From assembly GCA_025330725.1 (NCBI GenBank), contig JAIWND010000001.1, positions 1-64,000 of the forward strand: a stretch of DNA of 64,000 nucleotides, given 5' to 3'. The translations under genes and the position numbers were made by a program. The stretch is from Chlamydoabsidia padenii (lineage: Eukaryota > Mucoromycota > Mucoromycetes > Mucorales > Cunninghamellaceae). Position 1 is the stretch's first letter. Each line of letters starts with the position of its first letter. Positions 1 through 13,025 of this stretch are shown piece by piece. The notes under the pieces were generated by a model. It did not search any database, was not told the DNA's origin, and saw nothing but the letters and a program-made list of their open reading frames with translations.

Positions 1-2596
1 GCAATAACCTTGTGAGCCTTGGCGACAGCAGCATCAGCAGTGATGTTAAACTTGTTGTACAAATCCTTGATGGGACCAGAAGCACCGAAGGTGGTCATAC
101 CAATTTGAGCGTGAGAGTAGCGTTCCCAACCCCAAGCACCGAGAGATTCGATAGCGATAACAGGGACACCAGGAGTAAGAACAGATTTCTTGTATTCTTC
201 GGATTGTTCGTCATAGAGTTCAGTACAAGGCATGGACACCACGCGAGCAGCAACACCTTCAGCAGCAAGTTTCTTGGCAGCATCAACAGCAAGAGACACT
301 TCGGAACCAGTGGCAACAAAGATCACCTTGGCATCGGCAGCATCTTGAAGGACATAACCACCCTTACGGACGATTTCGATAGAGGAGCCTTCGAGTTGAG
401 GCAAGTTTTGACGAGAGAGAGCAATCACAGAAGGACGGTGTTGGTTTTCAATGGCGACCAAGTAAGTACCAGAGACTTCGTTACCATCAGCAGGACGGAA
501 GGTCAACATGTTAGGGGTGGCACGAGTCAAGGTCAAAGTTTCAATAGGTTGATGGGTAGGTCCATCTTCACCGAGACCAATAGAATCATGGGTCATTACG
601 TAGATAACACGGAGATGAGACAAGGCAGAGAGACGAGCAGCACCCCAACCGTAGGTCAAGAAGTTCAAGAAGGTACCACCATAAGGAATAATACCACCAT
701 AAGAGGTCAAACCGTTCATAATAGAGAACATAGCATGTTCACGCACGCCATAACGTAAGTAGCGACCAGAGTAGTCACCAAGTCCAGTGGAGGGCTAAAA
801 AGAAGAAGAGTGAGTATGCCTTCTTTTCTGACCTCCCATTATCAAAATCCATCTTGTACTTACATGTTGGAAATCCACAGCAGTCTTCCATCGAGTCAAG
901 TTGGAGCCAGTCAAATCAGCAGAGCCACCAATCAATTCAGGAATGACATTGGACAAAGCAGTCAAGACACCTTCAGAGAGCTTACGAGTGGCAACGGCAG
1001 CATCAGCAGGAGTGAATTTGGGCAAAGCAGCTTCCCAACCTTCAGGGAGCTTACCACTGAAGCGACGTTCAATTTCGGCGGCTTCTGCGGGGAATTCTTG
1101 TTTGTATTTGGCAAAGAGGGCATTCCAGGCAGCTTCAGCTTGAGCACCATGAGCAGCACGAGCAGCATACAAGTCATAAACCTACAAAAAAAAGAGAAAA
1201 AAAAAAAAAAGAAAGAAAAGAAGATCACAAAGTCAATCGTATGTTATACACTTTAATCCCCCAAACTCTCTAATTTTATATGTACTTACTTCCTTGGGGA
1301 CAACATAAGATTCTTCGGGGTTGAAGCCGAACTTTTCCTTGACTTGCTTGATATCATCACCTATTTAGTAAATACAAATACATAGTTAAGTAACATTTCA
1401 AGTAGATGAGCCATTAGTTCTTACCAGAGAGAGGGGCACCGTGGACCTTTTCTTCACCTTGGAGTAAAGAGCCATAACCTAAAAGTTGAAGTAACAAAAA
1501 AAAAAAAAGTATGATTGAGTGAGTGGACGATTATGATCAAAAGATAGGCACTTACCGATGGTGGTCTTGATCTTAATCAAAGAGGGCTTATCAGTGACAG
1601 CCTTAGCTTCTTCGACAGCCTTGTTGATAGCGTTGATATCGTTGTCACCATCAGCAACAACAATGGTGTGCCAGCCATAAGCTTCGAAGCGCTTGATAGT
1701 ATCTTCGGTGAAGGAGACTTCAGTAGAGCCATCAATGGTGATGTTGTTGTCATCATACAAAGCAATGAGCTTGCCCAACTTCCAGTGACTTCAAATATAA
1801 ACAAATAAGATATGAGTATAATGCCACTCTTTCCATGTTTGATAGATCAAAACTTACCCAGCAAGGGAGATGGCTTCGGCAGCAACACCTTCTTGAAGAC
1901 AACCATCACCAAGGATAACAAAGGAGTGGTTGTTGAAGAGTTCAAAACCAGGCTTGTTGAAAGTGGCAGCATAGTGAGCTTCAGCAGCAGCCAAACCGAC
2001 AGCATTGGCAATACCTAAAATGTGATGATGGCGGTAAAAAAAAAAAAATGAGTCACCCCGATGTTCCTCCCATCTAAAGAAGTATCTTTTTTTTTTAGCT
2101 TTTTCTTTTTCTTTTTAATCCTCACCTTGACCAAGAGGACCAGTGGTTACTTCAATACCAGGGGTATCGTTTGCTTCAGGGTGACCAGGAGTCCTATGTG
2201 TAGTAATAAAATCAATAGGATGAGATTAGTATCGGAAAGACAATTTAACCCCAACAAAAAAACACGACCCTTCAAACCCCTCTGTCCCAAACCACCCACT
2301 TACTTGCTACCAAGTTGACGGAATTGCTTGAGGTCATCCATGGAGACATCAAAGCCCAAAAGATGCAAGTAAACATATTGAAGAGCACAACCATGACCAT
2401 TAGAGAGGACAAAGCGATCACGGTTGATAAACTTGGGGTTCTTGGGGTTCAAGGTAATGTGGTTATTGAACAACACATGAGCCATAGGAGCACAACCCAT
2501 GGGGGCACCAGGATGACCAGAGTTAGCACCACGGACGACATCGGCAGCGAGGACACGAACAGTGTCAATAGCATGTTGTTCAGTTGTTTTAACCAT
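1..2596 (-). CDS. TKL1: Transketolase, 3' end cut by the window edge
   Basis: Thiamine-diphosphate enzyme of the non-oxidative pentose phosphate pathway, cytosolic; it moves two-carbon units between sugar phosphates. Eight exons on the minus strand: 2596-2304, 2193-2126, 2014-1858, 1788-1556, 1478-1425, 1360-1290, 1181-864 and 794 to the window edge. The splice between exons 3 and 4 restores [20 protein letters not shown], a typical transketolase stretch. Other family motifs are [16 protein letters not shown] near the N-terminus, the pyrimidine-domain segment [13 protein letters not shown], and [17 protein letters not shown], which carries the substrate-binding histidine. The last visible residues (AKAHKV) suggest only about 10-40 C-terminal residues are missing. 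ATG 2596 opens [14 protein letters not shown], the usual length before the GHPG motif. A G/C-rich stretch (2655-2661) and a T/C-rich leader precede it. Sure of the family; TKL1 versus TKL2 naming is arbitrary. Confidence 0.96.
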
Positions 2597-3999
2597 TTTG
2601 AAGATATGAATTTGTTTGTTAAGAAAAAAGGAAAAGAAAAAAGAGAAAAGCGCGGCCGGATGAAACCCACCTTTTTACAACTCCAAAATCCGAAATTGAA
2701 CCCCCGCTTTCTTTGTCACTGTAATTTTGATTGGCTACTTTGAATGATTCGATCACCGCCAGCCCCAAAATTAGGTTTGCTTTACGGTTCTAAATGAAAG
2801 AATTATTTAGCCACCTTTGCAATCATAGGGGATCGTGAGGTTACCAGGTCTCACATCCAGATTATAAAGATATTAATAAGCGAGCGCTTACACTACATTA
2901 TGTATTGTTCCTTTCTTTTTTTTTTCTTTTTTTTCTTTCAATGCGAGTGAAAGTCTCATCAATTAACCTTCTGATATTTTTTACCTTTCCGTATCGATAA
3001 GGGGGCACTAGGCTCGATATGGCAAATACTCTGTCAGGGGAAGTGAAGATAAGATTCATACTGGACCTTTTACTTTCACATCCTTTCACATTATCGGATC
3101 GCCATCATTTTTACGTCATCTTCAATGAGTACAGAATTAACATGTCTTGTTTTCGAGAATCGTGAGTATCGTCCTCCCATCGATTGCAACACTCCTCAAT
3201 TGCATATACAACATGATATCATCAATGTAACTTTCTCCTCGTTCCTGGTACCTGAATTCCTACGCTTGTATTTCGGTATTTGAAATACACTTGTGGGAGA
3301 AATTTCGCGCACTGTTAAGTACTTTTGTCAAAAGAAGTATCGATCAGTCATTCCGAAACTACTTTTACTAATGATTTCTTACCTGAGGTCCAACATAATT
3401 CAAGTCCCGATTGAAAAAACCATGGCCAAAATCATCGTGGCAAGGAAGTTTCATGAATCGGTAAAGTCGTTAGCATTTGTAAGGAACACCACCTATTACA
3501 TCATTGTGTAACGAAAGTTTTCTTGTCTGCCCCTTTCTTTCTTCACTTTGATAAGATGTCGACTCTTTTCTTCTTCATTGTTACATTGTTCAACAAACTT
3601 CACTTTGAGTGTCTTTTACTTGGTAGATCACACCTAAAGATCATACTACGCTTTTCATGCGAGTGAAAAAAATACGTTTAAGCGGCGATTTAAAAATTCG
3701 CATAACTTGTCACCAAAGAAACTCCCGAGGTATGAGTGGCAGCCCAAGAGACATATCTATTGCCGATGACAGGAAAAATTGATGTACTTTATTTACAGTG
3801 TAGAATATAAAAGTAAAAAGATGAGATATGTTTTTGTTTCTTGCGGCAACAAACCAAAATGGAGAGTGGTTGTTTACAGGGTTTCCAAAAAAGGCATTGG
3901 CATAACATTGAGCTTGAGATAGCTCGCAAATACCACATTCCACTTTCTTTTTCTTTTTCTTTTTCTTTTATTTCTTTAACAATCAATCATTCAGCGTAA
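2597..3999. other. Intergenic region between the divergent transketolase and IQGAP genes
   Basis: About 1.4 kb between two divergent start codons. No gene is supported. A GCGGCGATTTAAAAATT stretch at 3684-3700 resembles the recurrent promoter motif of this window and lies about 300 bp before the IQGAP start. A T/C-rich run (3943-3975) directly precedes that start. Short open frames at 3125-3283 and 3293-3511 have a good GTGAGT donor at 3161 but I could not assemble a convincing product. Confidence 0.6.
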
Positions 4000-6900
4000 A
4001 TGACACAGTCTACTCCTTTGAAACGACTGTCTGTATTGACCGAACGAGGTGACCTAAACAATCTTCACTTACCAACAATCACAGACGATGCTCAAGATGT
4101 CATCGGCCTACACGGTAAGGGTGAAAAAAGGAGGTTTGTTCTTTACTCATCTTGGAATTCAACTTTTTATCATTATTAGGACGCATCCGATTGCAGAAGA
4201 ACGAAAACCATACAACAAGTCAATGGATGGACAAACAGCGGAACACCTTATTGGCCTATGAATATCTTTGTCATATTGGAGAAGCGAAAGAGTATGCCCT
4301 GATTATTTTTAAACCACGCTCCCCCTTTTTTTAAATGTGCTAACGACTTTTAATTAGATGGATTGAAAACTGTTTACAAGAAACAATTGATCCTATTATT
4401 AAACTAGAGGATTCCATGAGAGATGGTGTAGTTTTAGCAAAGTTGGCTTCTTGGTTTGCACCTGGTGTCGTCCATAAGATCATAGGGGTAATTTGTTCGG
4501 GCGGGATTTCAATTTCAATTTTATAAAGCACTCACTTTTTTTTTTTTTTTTTTTTTTTTTTTGTATCTTCCACTTCTTCCACTTAGGACACCAAACACAA
4601 ATTTTTACATTCTGAAAACATAAATTCCTTCTTTAAAGGTCTGCGCGCAATACGACTTCCTCAAACGTTTTGGTTTGAATTGACTGATCTCTATGACAAG
4701 AAGAACATTCCCAAGGTCATTTTTTGTATCCATGCTCTTAGGTAATATAACTAAACTACGAAATCAAAAAAAAAAAAATACTCATACTTTGTTTATAGTC
4801 ATATGCTCGCACGGAATAACCTTGCTCCTAACATAAAGAATCTTTTTGGTGAACTGGAATTCACTAGTAAGTAAATTAAAAAAAACAAGAAAGCAACAAC
4901 CAATTACTAATGCTTTTTACTATTACAGAGGAAGAATTGTTTGCTACTCAAAAGATACTGGACGGTTATGGGGTGGTTATGCCCAACTTTACGACAATTG
5001 GATCCTCTTTGCAAAAAGAACTGAATGAAGACCATGACTTTGACCTGAATCCCAACTTCCAGTTTAAAAAAATCGATATTACACCTTTTGGATCAAACGA
5101 CACTGCCCTACCAGTAAAGACACCGGAACTGATTGTGGAAGAAAGCGACTCTGAAGAAGAAGAAGGATCACCTCGGTATTACTCTCCTATGTTGCAACAA
5201 ATACAGCAACCAAAAAAACGTAAGTTTGATGCAAGGATGAGCTATCACAAACACATACTTACCTCTTCTTTTTTTCAGCAACTACAATTTACTGGTCTCA
5301 ACCCGAAAACCTGGATAGACTGATACAGTGTCAGGCTTTGGCAAGAAAATGGCTCTCTCGTCGCGAATTCGAACAAGTCCAACAAGTCCATCGATCCACT
5401 TTTTTCCAATCCAATGTCAACCATCTTCAAGCTCGTGTGCGTGGTGTCTTGTGTCGACGTGAACTGGAAAACAAGCGGATCACCTTTGAAACATGCAGCG
5501 AAAACTGGGCAATTCAACTACAGGCGGCCTCTCGTGGATTCTTGGCAAGATTGAAACTTCAACAGCTGTTAACCACCATCGATGACGATGTGCAACAAGT
5601 AGGATTCACAACAAACAGTATCGTCCACAATGTGCAACAAGAACTTGGTAGGTATTCTTTCGTAAAAAAAAAAAAAGAGGGGGAGGGGAGTTGTGGCGGT
5701 GATGTAAACTGATTTGAATGTTTATCTATTTTTATTTAGTCTCTCAAAAAAATCCTTCTGTAGGCACGGTCAAGAACTTTATACACTTATTGGATGACAG
5801 TGACTTGGATTACAACTCTGAACTGAAACTGGAATCTATTCGACAAGAAGTCATTCAATTTATCCGCGACAACAATCAGCTGGATGCTCATGTAAACACC
5901 ATAGACACCAAAATCGCCTTGCTTGTACAAAATGCCATCACTATTGACGAAGTCCTCAAGGTCACCGGTCCTCTACGCAAGAAAGAACAACAACGTCGGT
6001 TTACTCAATTGGCTGCTGCTGCTGAAGCGGAAGCTACCTCTCAAGGTGTGGACCCCTTTACTCTCCGAAACATCAATCAAAAGAATCAGAACGCTTTGGA
6101 TCTATATCAACAACTGGTCTACCTTTTACAGACCGAACCAAATTATCTGGCCAAACTCGTCTCCTTAACTAGTGTGCAAGACTTTGGTGGTGATGGTGAT
6201 GGACACAAGCGTATCGAATCTACCATTTTGGCTTTATTTGGTTATGCTACCAATTCTCGTGAAGAGTACTTACTGATAAATCTATGCAGGGTAAGAAAAA
6301 ACTAACCAAATATGGATTTTGATGTACTAACACGTTTTCATTCTCATGTACCCTCTTTTATAGTTTTGCATTGACGAAGAAATCAAGCACGTCAAGAGTC
6401 CACAGGAATTTATGCGGGGTAATTACACTTTTATGAAACTGGTGGTCCAAACGAATCGGTAAGAAATAAACCAAAAAAAAAAAAAAGGTTATTCGTTGAT
6501 ACTAATAACTTTACTCTTGTAGTGGTGCAAAAGAACGCAAATTCTTCCGAACAGTCTTGACACCATTAATCAACGAAGTGGTGCATAACGAATTCTTGGA
6601 TCTGGAAACTGACCCTGTTGGAATTTATCATCGTGTAATTAGTGACGAAGAAAGTCGCACCGGTCTTCCTTCTATGCGTAAACACTCTGTCAACTCTCAA
6701 GAAGCCCTTGCTGATGAAGAAGTCCGAAACATATTCATCACCCATCTACGAAATCTACGCGAAATCACCGAGAAGTTTCTCTCTTCCATCACCTCCTCGC
6801 TGGATGCTCTTCCTTATGGTATTCGTGCGGTGGCTCGTGAACTACGTCTGGTGTTGGAACAGAAATTCCCTGATGAACCCTCCGAAAATGTAACCAAGAT

Positions 6901-8732
6901 CCTGGCCTACTTTATCTATTATCGGTACCTGAACCCTGCAATTGTGTAAGTACAAGAAACATTAGCTATTTACTTCATGCCTAGACCTTTACTCACTCAC
7001 TCTTCTATTTTGATGTGTATAGGGCACCCGAACATTATGATGTCACTGATGGTACTATCAATTCACATCAACGAAAGAATCTAGCAGAGGTAAAACCAAA
7101 ACAGAAAAGAAGGGGTGAAAGATGCTAAGGCCACATTGTATTCTACTTTTATACCTCTATCTTTATTAGATCTCTAGGATGCTTCAACAGATCTCTAGTG
7201 GCAAGATATTCGACTCTGATGATATTTTTTTAGCTCCATTGAATGATTATGTCTTCCACGCCGGGAAACGATTTGCTGATTGGTTTATGAAAGGTAATAT
7301 ATTAGAAAAAAGTAATTTTGTACATGGCATATCTTGTTATTAACACAACTCTTATATAAATATATATAATATGTATCTTTAGCCACAGATGTCGAGGATC
7401 CCGAAACTCATTTTGGTATGAATGCCCTGGATGATCATGCACGAACTCACAAACCGACGGTCTACATCTCTCCCTACGAACTATGTCATTTACAATACAT
7501 GCTGGAACAACATCTCGATGATTTGGCACCAAAGAAACAAGGTGTACTGTATGATATTATGAACGATCTTGGTACGTCTCCCTTCAAACCAGGTGTCCAA
7601 CTTCCCAAGACAACGTGGTGTCTCAAACTTAGCAATCGGCATGATGATATTCCACAAGATTCATCCGCACAGCTTCAGCAATTGATTGTGGACACCAAAA
7701 GACTTGTAGTCTACATCATTCAAATCCAATCGGGACGCAACTTGCAGGATATCTTTGATCAAGCCTTGGACGAACAACATGAAGCTCAATGGGTACAAGT
7801 CAAGCAAAAGGAATTTTTACCCCAAGAAGGCACCGATTACCACGAATCCATTGCTCAGAAACGGCGATTTGTGAAATTGGGGAATACTCCTTTGGATATC
7901 AATAAGTAAGTTGGATGAATGACTTGAGGGACTAACACACCTGTGGAAATTCAACTGACCCTTTTTGCTTTATTATAGTCTAACCTTTGCCCAGGTCAAA
8001 ACCATCACTTCTCGATTATTGGTACATCTGGAAAAGTTTGTTGACCGTATCACTATCAAAGACAACTATCAAGGCTTACTTAACATGATTGCTGAAGATA
8101 TCACTGGGAAAAGCACACGACGACAGACAAGGGAACGGGAAATCGCCAAACTCAAGACAACACTCGGTCACTTAATTGCCAAGAAGAACTATCTCTCTGA
8201 CCAGCGACAAAGTTACGAAGACTATCTCAAGTTATCAATGGATGTCATGGCGAAGAAAAGGGGGAAGAAGCAACGGTTTGTCTTGCCCTTCTCACGACAG
8301 TACTTTCATATGCGGAACTTGGCCAAGCAAGGAATGGTACCTACCTTTGGGTCATATAAGTATACAGCCAAACAACTCTATGATCGCGGGGTAATTCTGA
8401 ACCTGGAAGGCGTGGACAAGAAGCACTATGATCGGATTCCTATCACTCTCTCTATGGATGAAGCTGGTGTCATCAACTTGGAAGGTCGGTATGCCAATTG
8501 GAGCGCCACATCTGTACACATGGATATCCACTACGAACAATTACTGCAGACTCAATTTGAAGGAATACAAATGATGACCTTGTTGGATGGTATGATCAAG
8601 GTGAACGTTAATCTTTTGATTTACATGATCAACAAAAAGTAAGTTGAATAGCAGCATGATGAATTGGGATTCAAACTGACTTTTTTTTTTTTTTTTTTTT
8701 TTTTTTTACTCAATAGGTTCTATTCCGCCTAA
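4000..8732 (+). CDS. IQGAP-like Ras GTPase-activating scaffold protein
   Basis: Cytoskeletal scaffold expected at the cortex, actomyosin ring or hyphal tip, linking actin, calmodulin and Rho/Ras-type GTPases. I joined 15 exons: 4000-4114, 4180-4291, 4358-4487, 4587-4741, 4799-4866, 4929-5219, 5279-5647, 5764-6290, 6364-6458, 6523-6945, 7023-7089, 7170-7293, 7383-7905, 7979-8638, 8717-8732. All phases close and give 1224 residues. Domain order is that of fungal IQGAP/Rng2: a calponin-homology domain (about 60-185; CHIGEAKEWIENCL, LEDSMRDGVVLAKLASW), IQ motifs (about 305-375; LARKWLSRREFEQ, LQARVRGVLCRRELE, LQAASRGFLARL), a RasGAP-related domain (about 560-830; LLINLCRFCIDEEI, YLNPAIVAPEHYDV) and the RasGAP C-terminal domain (about 960-1224, ending IYMINKKFYSA). 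The last exon codes five residues. It is shorter than animal IQGAP1, as usual in fungi. Whether it retains GAP activity cannot be told; many IQGAPs lack it. Confidence 0.95.
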
Positions 8733-9474
8733 GATCATCTATTACTTACGTTTGCTTTATTCTAATGTAGATATCTCTTTTATATATAGCCTTGTACAGT
8801 ACCTACCTTATCTCTTATATCTATTAACCAATATTTTAATAAAATATCATGGAACAAATCTCACTCAACGTCTTTTAAACACCGGTTTAATACCAGTCTT
8901 TCCCAGTCTTTTTGAAACGCCGACGTTGTCTGCTGATTGGTGCGACCTCTGATCCATCAAAAAATTGTATTGTTAACTCTACACCTAAACGTAAACGTAT
9001 CGACAAATTTGTGCCGCAGGCAGCGCCTGAAGGGTGCCGACCATTTGGTCAAAGGCCAAAGAGAGCAGGGGATATGAAACGTAGACTATATCATAGCTAT
9101 TGATTTAAAATATAATAGTACAGTTACAGTACAACAAAACACTCTTCTATATAAATAAAATCCTGCTGTTGTTTTTAAACGCCAAATCGTACGGACATCT
9201 CAAACTTCATAAAGCTTTGAAATCCCGTTTTTTTTTTTTTTGCGCAACAATGTGTTGATAGTAATAGAAATGGAATGGAGTGCCCTCGCAAAGAGGGGGG
9301 CACGGCAGAAGTTGGGCGGAGAGAGACTGCATATATTAATTTGGGCTCTACAACGAGTAACGAAATCTCGACTAACAACGCTTCCCCTCCATGATCATGC
9401 CCTCAAATCGGGAAGTGCTAGGCGCATTGAATTTTGGTATCGGCGTTTAAAAATGCTTTTTTTCGTCGCAAAGA

Positions 9475-9970
9475 AAAGATAAAAGTCATTGCAAGCTTAA
9501 ACATACTAACACAAGGATCTTGGTGCTTGACTTTTGCGGTAAAGTATGTCGGAAATGGGTTATAGTGTCCACATGGCCACTTTAATCATTAGCATCCGTT
9601 GATAATGGAGCGAGTAGAGCCCTTTCCGACTCTGACTAGGGGCTGGCGGGATTTGAAATTGATTTTTGCTTCTGTCTGTAAAAAAAAAAAGTCTTCGTCC
9701 TTTTTTCTTGCAAAAGATAGGTAAAACTCATTGCAAGCTTGGACTGACCAACACAAGGGTCCTGGTGCTTGACTTTTGCGGTAAAGTATATTGGAAATGG
9801 GTTATTGTATTCACATCACCACTTTAATCATTAGCATCCTTTAACAATTGAGGGAGGAGAGCCTATCCAAAATCTTAGTAAGGAATCAAGGTATAGCGGG
9901 ATTTGAATACGAAGTGGGTTCCATGACCAGGTAAAAGTCATCGCAAGTTCGAACAGATTGACACTGCTTG
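9475..9970 (+). repeat. Diverged tandem ~230-bp repeat, subfamily 2
   Basis: Two units (about 9475-9715 and 9716-9935) and the start of a third. Each contains AAGTCATTGCAAG(C/T)TT, a GGTGCTTGACTTTTGCGG segment, then GGAAATGGGTTAT and CACTTTAATCATTAGCATCC, and ends with GCGGGATTTGA. The order and spacing match the arrays at 27038-27500, 46020-46580 and 62750-63690, where the same places read GGAAATAGGCTA, CACTTTTGTCATTAGCATC and GCGGGTTTTGA. I therefore treat it as an older subfamily of the same dispersed repeat. Confidence 0.7.
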
Positions 9971-11226
9971 GCCTTTAACCTATATATCATAAATATTTGA
10001 CGTCTAACAAAGACCCCATTTTTTCGTATTACTTATTTTTTATTGATTTGATTGACTACATCTAGGCATAATCCTAAAAATCGTACAATTTCCCCAGCAC
10101 TGACCACCTCCTATCTCTGAGACATTCTTATCCATTGTTTGAATGATTGGTTCACCATCAATTTTTACATGCTATCATTTCCCCAACTCTTTTCTCCACT
10201 TCCAATATGGTTGGATGAATCCTCTCTCTCCTCTGTCTTCTTTCCGTTCGCCTTCCGCCACTGCCAATGTGGTCAGCCAGACTGCAACAGTTATCTGCTG
10301 GTTGGATCGTGGTTTGATTAGGAAAAGGGGGGAACAAGGGATACGTTATCATAACCAGACTCTTTTTTTTTTGCATTGATCGGTGTTTATTTGAAATCCC
10401 GCCACCATTACATTCTAGCTTCTTTACATGTATTGATTAATGGTCAGCATGAATTGATCGTTTGTGAATAGTAAAACTGGCTCAAATACATGCAATTCTA
10501 TCGTCTCCTACATTAATTGACAAGGGTTTGCCCCATTAAATTGATTGGTTCGCCATCAATTTTCACTCTTCTTCCATTCCCCCAGCACTGATCACCTGCT
10601 TTTATCCCTTTCTGTATTTTATAAAAAGTTCGGAATTTCTTCATCTTTTGTTCAATTACCTGGTTCTTCTTCCTCTCCTTCAATTTTTTTTTTGGCCAGG
10701 TGCCTCTTCTTTCCGCCATCCTTCTTCCACGTCCTGTATGTGTTCTACCGAAGCTTCAACGATTACAAATCAAACATTAATGAAGATAGGTGTTCCATCG
10801 GGACTGCATCCGATCGATTTTTTTTTTTCATCTTTGTTTAACTCTTCCGGGGCGTTATCGCAGTTCTACCCTTAACTGCATTAATTTGGTAAGTTTTACC
10901 ATTTCCAAAGACAAAATGGACTGTCCACGTGTACTAGCTGACTGTTTGTTTTCTTTTCCTATGTATCATTGCTTTTAATCGTTCCTTTAAACTATTTTAA
11001 AACACCGTTTATTTTATAGTACAAACTAGTAATAAAAAATGGTTGTAATCCATCAATTATAGGTCCTTTGACAATATTATTGACTTTTTGACTCGACTCT
11101 CCTCCTATTGTTATGCATGTAATTATATATTATGTTATGATGACATTGAATATTCATGTATGAAAACTACAATGATCCATACTACTCTAGACCTGATTGT
11201 GGTAATAATCCCCAACTGTCAAAAAA

Positions 11227-11240
11227 GCGGGATTTTAAAT
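11227..11240 (+). promoter_or_regulatory. Recurrent promoter motif upstream of the FKBP gene
   Basis: GCGGGATTTTAAAT lies 65 bp before the FKBP-TPR start codon. It is one of at least nine gene-proximal copies of a GCGGGATTTGAAAT-like element in this window. Role inferred from position and recurrence only. Confidence 0.5.
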
Positions 11241-11304
11241 TATACAAAATCCCAATAGAGGGCCGCGTTTTTCATTTTCTTCCTTTTTTTTCTTCTTCAA
11301 TAAC

Positions 11305-12561
11305 ATGGAAAATAAAAACAACGAAACGATCATCAAATTGACTGACGATGGAAAAGTCACTAAACGCATCCTCAAGGAAGGTCTTGGAAGCCAGCCCAAC
11401 AAATACAGCACTGTTACCAGTAAGTCACCAAAAAGAGAAAAAAAAAAAAGGGCGCCACTGGCTAATCTACTTTACCAATAGTCCATTTTGAATCGTTTGT
11501 GGCAAAGAGTGGAAACAAGTATGACTCATCTCGTGATCGCCAAACACCAATGACGTTTGATCTGTCGACAGGTATGTTTCGTATATAGAAACAAAAAAAC
11601 ATCATCCACCAAAACTGACATTTATATAACTGACATGATTTTACTTCTTCCTCCTCCTCTAATCCAAATACCACAAATGGAAGACAGTGTTATCAAGGGC
11701 TGGGAAATTGCTATTCCAACAATGAAGATTGGTGAAGTGGCCGAAATAGTATGCTCTCATAAATATGGTAAGTGACATCTCTCTCCCTCTCTCACTTACT
11801 CTCTCACACATACGTGATTCCCAAATCCTATCTTTATTAACACTTTATTCTTCATAGCTTATGGTGAACAAGGATTTTATCCCATAGTTCCTCCTAAAGC
11901 CAAGGTTCGTGGTCAGGTGGAACTTTTATCGTGTTGGGACAAGGTGGACACGGCTCGTGAAAGATTGGATACTGCTCTGGCTAAAAAGGAAGAAGGATCA
12001 AAGTTCTTCAAACTGGATCAACTGGAAATTGCTCTTTTGTCATATTATGCGGTAAGTGTAGGGACTATTAGTGGGAATGACGTTACTGATATCCTTTTTT
12101 TGTTTTGTTTTTAACCTAGGCACGACGATATGTGATTGATCTTTGGCATTGCTCTCCAGAGGAACTGGAGGAATGTCGTTTACTCACGGTGGCCATTCAA
12201 TTGAATATCGGGGCATGCTATATGAAATTGAAAAGGTGGGATGATGCTGTGGAAGTCTTGACTTATGTCTTGGCTCGGGATTTTAAAAACGTCAAGGCTT
12301 ACTATCGTCTGGGTACGGTCTATATGCAACAGCTGGAATATGAGCGTGGAGTCCAAGTCGTTAAAGAAGGTCTACAGGTAAGAACATTCCTATTATTAAA
12401 TGATTTATGTGATCTAATTATGCTTTTTTTTTTTTGTCTTTGAATAACTATAGATGTCACCCAATGATCCTCATCTGATCAGCCTTTTAAACACTTTGGA
12501 ACAAAAGTCTAAAACATCATTGCAAAGCAGTGTCCAGGTTTACCGGAGAATGTTTGCCTGA
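11305..12561 (+). CDS. FKBP-type peptidyl-prolyl isomerase with TPR domain
   Basis: Proline isomerase and likely Hsp90 co-chaperone, cytosolic. Six exons (11305-11419, 11482-11571, 11684-11767, 11858-12051, 12120-12377, 12454-12561) join in phase to 282 residues. The FKBP domain (about 10-125) reads KVTKRILKEG, then VTIHFES, KYDSSRDRQTPMTFDL, SVIKGWEIAIPTMKIGE and HKYAYGEQGFYPIVPPKAK. The active-site Asp, Phe, Val-Ile, Trp and the AYG Tyr of FKBP12 are all present; the first tyrosine of FKBP12 (VHYTG) is replaced by Phe (IHFES). The C-terminal half (about 140-270) holds TPR helices with RLLTVAIQLNIGACYMKLKRW and AYYRLGTVYMQ, the usual FKBP51/52 carboxylate-clamp layout. It has one FKBP domain rather than the two of vertebrate FKBP51/52. 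A poly(A) signal AATAAA-like string (TAATAAAAAA) follows at about 12648. Exact orthologue not decided. Confidence 0.93.
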
Positions 12562-13025
12562 TGTGATATCTGTCACATCAAGTGGGATCAGATCTTGACG
12601 AGATGGTGGTGGTGATTAGCAATAATATAGTTTAGCATCGTTTATCTAATAAAAAACATCATTCCCTTATATATATATGTGTGTGTCTGTGTGTCTATAT
12701 GTATTAACCATCCAATGTAGTAACCATCCAATGTATTAACCATCCAATGTAGCAACCATCCAATGTAGTAACCATCCAATGTAATAACCATCCAATGTAG
12801 TAACCATCCAATGTATTAATTATCCAATGTATTCCCATCCCACTGCATTACATATATGTTATAAATGTCCAATAAAAGAATGATACCACTTTTTATTTTT
12901 TATGTGTGTATACCAAACTAGCAAACTAACAAAAAAACGACAAAATAATACTATGTAGTTACCACCAAACAAGTTCTATACTAGTTAACGCCTTCTTCAT
13001 GACCTATTTGTATATTGTTGCCCAA
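12562..13025. other. Convergent intergenic region with a minisatellite
   Basis: Space between the 3' ends of the FKBP and V-ATPase H genes. It contains the poly(A) signal of the FKBP gene, an (AT)/(GT) microsatellite near 12669-12690 and the 16-bp minisatellite annotated separately. No gene seen. Confidence 0.7.
12705..12832 (+). repeat. 16-bp minisatellite, eight tandem units
   Basis: Eight consecutive 16-bp units of TAACCATCCAATGTAG with changes mainly in the last base (g, t, g, g, a, g, t, t), one first base and a diverged eighth unit (TAATTATCCAATGTAT). There is no spacer between units, so it is not a CRISPR array. It lies in the 3' flank of the FKBP gene, between two convergent genes. 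Confidence 0.95.

Larger units (their letters stand above)
8733..11304. other. Gene-poor, repeat-bearing intergenic region
   Basis: About 2.6 kb without a gene I can support. It holds two and a partial third copies of a diverged ~230-bp repeat (9475-9970), the recurrent GCGGGATTTGAAAT motif at 9646-9660, 9896-9907 and 10389-10403 (last one inverted), a related TTTTGAAACGCCGAC element at 8909-8923, and a short duplicated segment: TGATTGGTTC(A/G)CCATCAATTTT occurs at 10144 and 10543, each with a nearby CCCCAGCACTGA(C/T)CACCT string. Open frames here are short and have no recognisable protein features. Confidence 0.6.

Noticed and set aside
12..758. 248-codon plus-strand open frame
   Set aside because: It lies wholly antisense to transketolase coding sequence, which is clearly conserved; the frame is a codon-bias shadow.
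3125..3511. Two short plus-strand frames upstream of IQGAP considered as a small gene
   Set aside because: A GTGAGT donor at 3161 and a TTTACTAAT branch-like string are present, but no exon combination gave a continuous, recognisable product.
12705..12832. Regular 16-bp repeats considered as a CRISPR array
   Set aside because: Units are directly adjacent with no unique spacers, and the genome is eukaryotic; it is a minisatellite.
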